DNA of 64,000 nt from Ursus arctos (Eukaryota > Chordata > Mammalia > Carnivora > Ursidae): the NCBI RefSeq assembly GCF_023065955.2, contig NW_026622874.1, forward strand, positions 24,795,772 to 24,859,771, written 5' to 3'. A model generated the notes under the pieces. That model ran no database searches. It was not told where the DNA came from and saw nothing but the letters and a program-made list of their open reading frames with translations. How positions within the stretch are numbered: position 1 is the first letter of the stretch; each line of letters opens with the position of its first letter. This document shows positions 56,740 to 64,000 of this stretch, in pieces. Both the position numbers and the translations under genes were made by a program.

Positions 56740-57741
56740 TTTTTTTTTTTTCATTAAATAATGCTTTATTAAAAATCTATGGTGTGTTAAATAACACATA
56801 TCCAAGTAAGTTGACTTATCCAATACATAAAGCCTTTCTTTAAGTACTCCTCATCAGCTGTTTTGAATGGAAGATGTTCTAAAATTACATCATTTTTTTT
56901 AATTATATTACGTTAGTCACCATACAGTACATCCCTGGTTTTTGATGTAAAGTTCGATGATTCATTAGTTGCGTATAACACCCAGTGCACCATGCTATAC
57001 GTGCCCTCCTTACTACCCATCACCAGCCTGTCTCATTCCCCCACCTCCCTCCCCTCTGAAGCCCTTAGTTTGTTTCTCAGAGTCCATAGTCTCTCATGCT
57101 TCATTCTCCCTTCTGATTACCCCCCCTTTCTTTATCCCTTTCTTCCCCTACCGATCTTCCTAGTTCTTATGTTCCGTAGATGAGAGAAACCATATGATAA
57201 TTGTCTTTCTCTGCTTGACTTATTTCACTTAGCATTATCTCCTCCAGTGCTGTCCATGTTGCAGCAAATGTTGAGAACTTGTTCTTTCTGAGAGCTAAGT
57301 AATATTCCATTGTATATATGGACCACATCTTCTTAATCCAGTCATCTGTTGAAGGGCATCTCGGCTCCTTCCACGATTTAGCTACTGTGGACATTGCTGC
57401 TATGAACATTGGGGTGCATATGGCCCTTCTCTTTACTACATCTGTATCTTTGGGGTAAATACCCAGTAGTGCAATGGCTGGGTCATAGGGTAGCTCAATT
57501 TTTAACTTTTTAAGGGACCTCCACACTGTTTTCCAGAGTGGCTGTACCAACTTGTATTCCCACCAACAATGTAGGAGGGATCCCCTTTCTCCACATCCTC
57601 TCCAGCAATTGTTGTTTCTTGCCTTGTCAATTTTTGCCATTCTAACTGGCGTAAGGTGGTATCTCAGTGTGGTTTTGATTTGAATTTCCCCGATGGCTAA
57701 TGATTTTGAACATTTTTTCATGTGTCTGTTAGCCATTTGTA
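56740..57741 (-). mobile_element. L1 LINE insertion with 3' transduced sequence
   Basis: A 1002-bp insertion between exact 11-bp duplications tggctattctt (56729-56739 and 57742-57752). Read on the minus strand it has a 5'-truncated L1 ORF2 end and 3' UTR (57741-56901), an internal A8 run (56900-56893), 141 nt of non-L1 sequence (56892-56752) with an AATAAA signal at 56770-56765, then an A12 tail. The order indicates read-through past the weak L1 signal to a downstream one. An open frame at 57167-57760 is the truncated ORF2 C-terminus with the CCHC-like [16 protein letters not shown] region. It is not a host gene. Confidence 0.9.
56752..56892 (-). other. Transduced 3' flank carried by L1
   Basis: Unique 141-nt sequence placed between two poly(A) runs of one retrotransposed unit. 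It ends in AATAAAGCATTATTTAATG before the final poly(A), a normal polyadenylation layout. It marks the source-locus flank or last exon. I do not recognise the source. Confidence 0.8.
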
Positions 57742-58139
57742 TGGCTATTCTTATGTACATTAAGTGTTCAAATAAATTTCAATTTAGTAAAGTGAAAATC
57801 TTATTTATGTTTATTAACATTACATTAATGTTAAAGACTAAAGCAGGGGAAAGAAAGATCTTTATAATTTGAAATATTCCTTTTCAAGTACAGGGTTTGC
57901 CTTTTAATTACCTGAATGAAAATATGTAACAATTGGAATATGCTCATATTGGAATTCAAGCTTCACAAGAGCAGAACTTTTTGTTTGTTTTGTTCTCTGC
58001 TCCGTAGGCAGCATCTAGAACACTGACAGGCACATAACAGAAGCTCAATACCTATTTGTTGAAAAACTGAACAAGTGAAAACATGAATGATTCCATTATT
58101 TAGGCAATAGGAAACCATTATAAATAGCTACGATATACA

Positions 58140-58500
58140 AATCACATAATTAAATGTCTAGTTTAGAAAGACTGTTTTGGTGATGGACAGCAGGCCAGAT
58201 TAGAGTAAGGAAAGCATTTAAAGAGACAGTGCTACTACCCAGGATATAGTTCATGAAACCCTTCAAGGGTGGAATCAGTAGGTCTTGAGCGATTAGATGC
58301 AAAGAATAAGCAATAAAGTATTAACTAAGGTTACTGTCTTGCATAATGAATGTGATAAAGGTAACGGATGGAGAGTATGGGGGGATAGTGAGTGGAGGGC
58401 AGGAGAATGAGAGAATGAATTCAGTTTAGAGCATCCTGAATTTGAGATGCCTAAGGGATACCTAAGCAAAGAGGTACCCTTTGGAGCTCAGTGGCAGAGA
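58140..58500. repeat. Ancient mammal-wide repeat fragment, family uncertain
   Basis: Contains actgttttggtgatggacag, ttcagtttagagcatcctga and tttgagatgcctaaggg, resembling the distal part of the type at 27690-28720. Weak evidence. Confidence 0.35.
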
Positions 58501-58799
58501 GGTAAATTAAATCCCAGTCTGTCCGTTAACAAAGCCACCTTCTTACATATTATTTCACATATTATTCTATTAAGTAAACATTAACTTGTCCTCTGAAAAA
58601 CAGAGAAGTAAAATGGGATTTTTAGATGGAAACATTCTTGAAATAGGTTTAAATATAGTGTACAAGTATGCAATATAGTATAGAACGTGCAAAGTGAATT
58701 CAGAATGGTATAGTCCTCTACTGGGTCCTGAAGTACTTCATGGAAGGACGAAGACTGAACAATGGTACATGCATGCATTAGAGTTGGAACATGAATACA

Positions 58800-58912
58800 A
58801 AACATCATGTACATGTGTGAAAATATGTGTATGTAAAAATGTATGTATAGAAATATGTGTATGTCTGGTGGGTAGAGATGTACATATGTATGTACACACA
58901 CACATATATAAA
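58800..58912. repeat. Imperfect (GTAT/GTGT)n low-complexity tract
   Basis: Repeated tatgtgtatgta-type words ending in an ACACAC run. Confidence 0.7.
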
Positions 58913-59157
58913 TAAAGATATCAGAGTATTGAATCTACACTAAGTTAGTTAAGGTATGGCAGAGGAGATAACAGGATTGTTTCGGAGACCTAAGAACTTG
59001 GCCAACCAAAAATAACCATCAAAATCCTAGAGGAGAACACAGGCAGAAACCTCTTTGACCTCGGCCGCAACAACTTCTTACTAGACATGCTGCCGGAGGC
59101 AAGGGAAACAAAAGCAAAAAAATGAACTATTGGGACTTCATCAAGTTAAAAGCTTCT

Positions 59158-59351
59158 AGGGAGCCTGGGTGGCTCACTTGGTTAAGTGTCTGCCTTTGGC
59201 TCAGTTCATGGTCCCAGGGTCCTGGGATTGAGCCTGAGTTAGGCTCCCTGCTCCATGGGGAGACTGCTTCTCCCTCTCCCTCTGCCTGCCGCTCCCCCTG
59301 CTTGTGCGTGCTTTTTATCAAATGGATAAAATCTTAAAAAAAAAAAAGATA
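59158..59351 (+). repeat. Carnivore Can-SINE inside L1
   Basis: Forward copy (agggagcctgggtggctcac) bounded by exact aaaagcttct at 59148-59157 and 59352-59361. Confidence 0.97.
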
Positions 59352-60011
59352 AAAAGCTTCTGCACAGCGAAGGAAACAATCAACAAAAATAAAAGGCAGC
59401 CTACGGAATGGGAGAAGATATTTGCAAATGACATATCTGATACAGGGCTAGTATCTAAAATCTATAAAGAACTTATCAAACTCAACACCCAAAAAAACAA
59501 ATAATCCAGTTAAGAAATGGACAGAAGACATGAACAGACACTTTTCCAAAGATATCCAAATGGCTTAAAGACACATGAAAACATGCTCAACATCACTCGG
59601 CATCAGGGAAATGCAAATCAAAACCATGATGAGATACCACCTCACACCTTCCAGAATGACTAAAATTAACAACAGATGTTGGGGAGGATGTGGAGAAAGG
59701 GGAACCCTCTTGTGCTATTGGTGGGAATACAAACTGGTGCAGCCACTCTGGAGAGCAGTCTGGAGGTTCCTCAAAAAGTTAAAAATAGAACTACCCTACA
59801 ATCAAGCAATGCACTAGTAGGTATTTACCTAAAGGATACAAAAATACAGATTCGAAGGGGTATATACACCCCAATGTTTATAGCAGCATTATCAACAATA
59901 GTCAAACTATGGAGAGAGCCCTAATGTCCACTGAGTGATTCAGAGTGTATTATGCTAAGTGAAATAAGTCAGAGAAAGACAAATACCAAATAACCTCACT
60001 CATATGTGGAA

Positions 60012-60249
60012 GTTTTAAAAAATTATTTAAATTCAATTAACTAACACGGTATTATTAGTTTCAGAGGTAGAGTTTAGTGATTCATCAGTTGCATATAACA
60101 CTCAGTGCTCATTACATCAAGTGCCCTCCTTAATGCCCATCACCCACCCAGTTACCCCATCCCCCCACCTCACCCTTCCAGCAACCCTCAGTTTGTTTCC
60201 TATAGTTAAGAGTCTCTTAGGGTTTGTCTCCCTCTCTGATTTTGTCTTA
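60012..60249 (-). mobile_element. Short 5'-truncated L1 3' end inside another L1
   Basis: 238 bp of minus-strand L1 3' UTR (gtgctcattacatcaagtgc, gtttgtttcctatagttaag) bounded by exact tcatatgtggaa at 60000-60011 and 60250-60261. Confidence 0.93.
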
Positions 60250-60789
60250 TCATATGTGGAATTTAAGACAGAAAACAGATGAACAAGGGAAGGGGGAAAA
60301 GAAAAAAAAGGAGAGAGGGGAACGAGCCATAAGAGACTCTTAACAATAGCAAACAAGCTGAGGGTTGATGAAGGGAGGTGGGTGGGGGATGGGCTAGATG
60401 GGTGATTGGTATTAAAGAGGGCACTTGTGATGAGCACTGGGTGTTGTATATTAAGTGATGAATCACTGAATTCTACTCCAGAAACCAATACTGCACTGTA
60501 TGCTAACAAGTAAAATTTAAATTTAAACAATTCCATGTGCAAAAAATTCTTCAAAAGATAATAGGGGCATTTTTATATTTGGCCCTTGTCTCAACATCAC
60601 CAAAAAGGTGCCTAATGAAGTCCCAACATATTTGTTCAAATATCTCTATAAAATGGGTGAGTCCATGTAGAACAGTACCTTGTCTTGATTATTTATCGTG
60701 ATAGTCCTACTTACTGATTTCTCTATTTCGTTTCCGTTAACACTTCGACACTGCCCCTCAAAGTTGATCTTTCTGGGTGTGAATGCTAG

Positions 60790-60960
60790 CTTCTGTCACA
60801 CCAGAACACCACACTTTCAGATTTATGACTTGGAGCATAATACTTATTCGCTTTGAGCTTTACTCTGCTTATTTGTAAAATAATGATAATATTGTTCCTA
60901 GCACCATTGTGAGACTCAAACAAATGAACACATATGGAATGCTTTCTAAATGAAGTGCCC
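60790..60960 (+). repeat. MIR-type SINE remnant
   Basis: Has atttatgacttggagcataa, actctgcttatttgtaaaat and tagcaccattgtgagactca in forward MIR order. Confidence 0.55.
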
Positions 60961-61589
60961 TACATTTAAAAAGAATAACCATTTTAGTCTTTTTCTGCTT
61001 CCAACAGACTGAGTTGCCCACAATTCCCAGTATGATGACAACTTTATCCTTTTAAAAAAGCAATTATTCCCTAAATAATGCTTCTTATGATTTAAAAAAA
61101 GGTTAACATCTTTGCTATGCAAATAGACCCTTTACGTTCACATGAAAAAAAGATAAACATGCCAATAGGAAAGTGGGGAAAGGACATAATCGATAACTAA
61201 AAATATATGAGTAGCAATACCCATGTGACAAAAAATGTTCAGCGTGAGACAAAGACTTGTCTGGAAGATGCAGGCAAGGGCCATCACTCTGCAGAGAAAA
61301 CAGCCTCTCTGGGGCTTCTACCTGGATCTCTAGTGCCAGTGATTATGCTCCTTTTAAGATACAAGAATCTTCCTTAGTCTCTGAAATATTATTGTCCAGG
61401 AGGTCACAGGGAGTATGGCATCCTCTAAGAGGGGCCCAGTGTTACAGGATTTCTCTTCAATTCAGCAATTATTTACCGAACCCAAGAACAAGGCACTAAG
61501 ATGTTAGGAGAGATCCAATTACGTGGAAAGCCAGCTCTAGCATAAGAAACAAAACCTAACAGGGAACAGGGACATTCATAGCTCCAATA

Positions 61590-61790
61590 CATTCCCCTCA
61601 CTAACTGCGCAGCCTTAGGCAAGACTTCAAGTCTCTCATAGCCTCCATTTCCTCATTTATAAACTGGGGTTAACAACAGTACCTTACTCATGAGGCTGTT
61701 ATAAAAATTAACTGAAGTAATGTATATAAAGTATTTGGCATAGTATCAGGCAGATGTTGAGCTTTCAATAAATGTTAGCTCTTGTCTTCA
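61590..61790 (+). repeat. MIR SINE
   Basis: Forward MIR: aactgcgcagccttaggcaa, tccatttcctcatttataaa, tactcatgaggctgttataa, and a cataatgaat-free tail of ttcaataaatgttag type. Confidence 0.75.
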
Positions 61791-62299
61791 GCATTATTAT
61801 GTTCTACAACAAAATTGCATGGTATTATGAGTAATAGGTTCTATAATGGATAGGTACATAGTGTTATGAGAGTATATGAGAGAAAGATTTTAATCCTAGC
61901 TCCAGAACAGGAGGAGGGGTATGGATCTGGAAAGATTTCATGAAAGAGGTCAAAGTTGAAACAGGCTGTGAGGGCAAGAATTCAACAAGGAAAACGAAGG
62001 GGGCAGGGGCCTACTCTAGACCATAGGAGTAGAGGGTGGAAAGTTCAGGGCATTTCCAAGACACTGTAAGAGGAGGAGAGTCTAAGGAGATGTTCACACA
62101 TAGGGACACGAGAGTGTGGTCCACTGGCCTGATTATTCCCTGCAGAATGTCATAGTCCATCAGCCCTACCATCGGTATCTAAAAACATCTCCGCTCATGC
62201 TAATTGACTCCGTGGGTTACTTGGTAGGTAAGAAGAATAACTCTTTCCCAGCCCCACCTACTGAGGTTTAGACCAGATTCTGGAGAGAAGAAATCTGCT

Positions 62300-62520
62300 A
62301 CTAATAGCTAACACTGATTAACTCTTTCCCAGGCACTAAACACTTAACATGTGTGATCAGATTTAGTTTTCCCAACAATCCTACATGGTGAATACTAGTA
62401 CCCTTGTTTGCCATTGGGTAGTTAAGGGTATGGAAATGTGAAGTGACTTGCCTAAGGTCATAACGATGACAAGAGACAGAGATGGGATCAAACCCAGATA
62501 TACTGTGTAGCAGTCTATAT
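62300..62520 (-). repeat. MIR SINE
   Basis: Reverse MIR: aactctttcccaggcactaa, tagttttcccaacaatccta, gtgacttgcctaaggtcata, gggatcaaacccagat. Confidence 0.7.
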
Positions 62521-62559
62521 TTTACTACCAAGCTATACCTATTGTGCAGAGGGGAAAAA

Positions 62560-62700
62560 AAGCACTCAGGACAGGGAACCAGAGAACCTAGGTTCCAGTC
62601 AGGATCTGCCACTAAACAGCTACCTATCACTTGGGCAAGTTGCTTCACTTTCTCTTCTGGTTTCCTCAACTGTAACACAGAGGTCAGGCATACGCTTCAC
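62560..62700 (+). repeat. MIR SINE
   Basis: Forward MIR: acctaggttccagtcaggat, ctgccactaaacagctacct, cacttgggcaagttgcttca, ctggtttcctcaactgtaac. Confidence 0.75.
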
Positions 62701-63084
62701 TTACAGTCCCTTCCACCTCAAATAATTTTTATCACACTTTAAGATACAGCTCTGAAAACTCATCTACAGAACAGCGTCTTGGGGAAATGCAGATGCTTCC
62801 AACAAGCTCTCATAGCTTTGCATGTGACTTCCACGGTCACACAACTCATCCCGGAGAGTGTTGCCCAAGTCATGAAGGGACTACAAATACTACTCTGGTC
62901 ATTCCTGTTGTTGAACATGAAATCTCTGCCTGAAGAACTGGAAAGTTCCACAGGTCTTGCCAGCCACCAACCGTCCATTCATTTCCATCAAGATTTGCTG
63001 TGAATGCTGGATAATTTCCTTCCAAAAAGGACATATGCAAGATGTGCTTAACAGAATAGGTGTTTGGGCCTGGCAGACCTCATC

Positions 63085-63260
63085 CCAAATTCTGAACCTG
63101 CTGCTTAACAGCTTCGTGAGCTTAAGCAAATTACCAAACCTCCCTGGCAGTTGCCCTATTCATAAAAGAAGATAGTAATACCTCGTAGGGTCATTGTGAG
63201 GATTAAATGAAACAACGTGTCTCATGGCATTGGCACCATCATCAATGCATAGCACAATCT
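63085..63260 (+). repeat. MIR SINE
   Basis: Forward MIR: cttcgtgagcttaagcaaat, cctcgtagggtcattgtgag, gattaaatgaaacaa. Confidence 0.65.
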
Positions 63261-63287
63261 CAATAAACTACAGCCTAAAAACAAACA

Positions 63288-63499
63288 GGGGCGCCTGGGT
63301 GGCACAGCGGTTAGGCGTCTGCCTTCGGCTCAGGGCGTGATCCTGGCATTGTGGGATCGAGCCCCACATCAGGCTCCTCCGCTATGAGCCTGCTTCTTCC
63401 TCTCCCACTCCCCCTGCTTGTGTTCCCTCTCTTGCTGGCTGTCTCTATCTCTGTCGAATAAATAAATAAAATCTTTAAAAAATAAATAAATAAAATAAT
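63288..63499 (+). repeat. Carnivore Can-SINE (bear-type subfamily body)
   Basis: Best preserved copy: ggggcgcctgggtggcacag, ggctcctccgctatgagcct, ctctcttgctggctgtctct, aataaataaataaaatc tail. Bounded by exact aaaaacaaaca at 63277-63287 and 63500-63510. Confidence 0.97.
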
Positions 63500-63534
63500 A
63501 AAAACAAACAAAAAAACAAGCTGAAACAAACCTG

Positions 63535-63680
63535 CGTATCGGGCCTGCCGGCCTCCTGGGGCTAACCGTAAACCTAGGTCATCTCCCAAGGGGCCTGGCG
63601 TCGCAACGCTGGAGATTTGCGACCCCTGAGCCCCAGCGCCAGACTCACCTTGCCGCCCCGCCACCACAGGGGCCACTAGG
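63535..63680. other. CpG-rich patch
   Basis: About 12 CpG dinucleotides in roughly 145 nt, far denser than the surrounding intron. It contains a consensus minus-strand splice donor (GGCAAG before gtgagt, junction at 63649/63648). It could be a small promoter or exon, or a GC-rich retrocopy fragment. No coding identity recognised. Confidence 0.5.
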
Positions 63681-64000
63681 GGTGCGGCACCCTACACTAC
63701 TGCTGTAAACTAGCTAACAGGTGTAAAGTGTGTTATGTTTTCTCAAATTCAACAGATTCAGAACCTGCACTCTTTCCCTCAAAATCTCTTTGTCTTGCGT
63801 TCTCTGCTAGCCACATGATGGCTCGATTCAGAAATCTAGAAGCAGTCCAAGAGACTTCCCTCTTATTTCTACCCTCACCCCACACTCAACCCCCAGCCCA
63901 CACTCAGACACAGTCACCAAGTCTTGTACAGCCTGCATAACCAACACCCCTTGGCTCTGGCCCATCATGTCCACTGCCACTGCACCCTTTCGGGCCTCGC

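Larger units (their letters stand above)
56000..57850 (-). mobile_element. Old L1 remnant serving as insertion target
   Basis: Diverged minus-strand L1 (ttgttgtggtgtaagatatg, gtgccatttgttgaataatt, tttctatagctgtagaatat). It is split by a SINE (56421-56597) and a younger L1 unit (56740-57741), resuming after 57752. Outer limits are approximate. Confidence 0.65.
58997..60532 (+). mobile_element. L1 LINE, ORF2 3' part and 3' UTR, with two nested insertions
   Basis: Forward carnivore-type L1: aggagaacacaggcagaaac, ctttgacctcggccgcaaca, atgggagaagatatttgcaa, tggggaggatgtggagaaag, ending with the 3' UTR (tgatgagcactgggtgttgt). A SINE (59158-59351) and an inverted L1 3' end (60012-60249) are inserted. 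A segment is missing near 59936 between the 'atgtccactga' and 'attatgctaag' parts. Frames are broken. Confidence 0.92.
16878..64000 (-). other. CACNA1E: Large CACNA1E intron upstream of exon 8 (partial, over 47 kb)
   Basis: No exon could be recognised here on the sense strand. In particular I searched for the exon that should precede exon 8, encoding WNWLYFIPLII and SFFVLNLVLGVLSG, and found no match. The stretch carries the L1, SINE, L2, MIR and LTR copies listed separately. Unannotated parts, such as 22840-23690, 23930-24560, 39050-41630, 49080-50770 and 51000-53900, contain nothing I can name. Confidence 0.75.

Noticed and set aside
57167..57760. 197-codon open frame as a possible host gene
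   Set aside because: It is the C-terminal part of L1 ORF2 in a truncated insertion, not an independent gene.
63288..63430. tRNA gene candidates from A/B-box-like sequences
   Set aside because: These are the tRNA-derived heads of Can-SINEs, which occur in many copies here and do not fold as functional tRNAs by eye.

Overview
This window is vertebrate, specifically mammalian, genomic DNA. It is one internal piece of a large intron-rich gene lying on the minus strand. Eleven consecutive coding exons between positions 2550 and 16877 join in frame with canonical AG/GT splice sites. They encode the I-II linker, all of domain II and the start of the II-III linker of a neuronal high-voltage-activated calcium channel alpha-1 subunit. 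The paralogue-specific stretches ([58 protein letters not shown]) match CACNA1E (Cav2.3, R-type) as I remember it, rather than CACNA1A or CACNA1B. By analogy with human they would be exons 8 to 18. That numbering is from memory.

The host is a carnivore. At least fourteen tRNA-derived Can-SINE copies (head GGGGCGCCTGGGTGGCTC, CT-rich body, AATAAA-rich tail) are scattered on both strands, with carnivore-type L1 3' ends. Several SINEs have the subtype body 'ggctcctccgct.tgagcctgc', which I associate with bears and the giant panda. A caniform, perhaps ursid, source is likely, but the species is not resolved.

Layout, low to high coordinate (3' to 5' of the gene): 1-2549 is the intron after exon 18, an L2 copy split by a SINE. 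From 2550 to 12246 come exons 18 to 9 with short introns. From 12247 to 16761 is intron 8 (an unassigned repeat, a SINE, an L2, microsatellites). Exon 8, with the beta-subunit-binding AID motif, is at 16762-16877. From 16878 to 64000 is a single intron of more than 47 kb in which I could find no exon. It holds L1 copies of different ages, Can-SINEs, L2 and MIR remnants, one probable LTR remnant, and stretches of unrecognised sequence.

The exons build one module: the AID helix, linker, voltage sensor S1-S4, S5, the P-loop with the TGEDW filter, S6, and the first part of the II-III linker. I see no novel multi-gene system. The most informative observations are structural. One L1 insertion carries a transduced 3' tail with its own poly(A) signal, bounded by exact target-site duplications. 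Other insertions are nested and delimited by duplications. A weak 5' splice site follows exon 16, with a G-rich (GGT)n tract just downstream on the sense strand. There is a nearly perfect RFX X-box palindrome in the big intron, and a CpG-rich patch with a sense-strand splice donor near the right edge.
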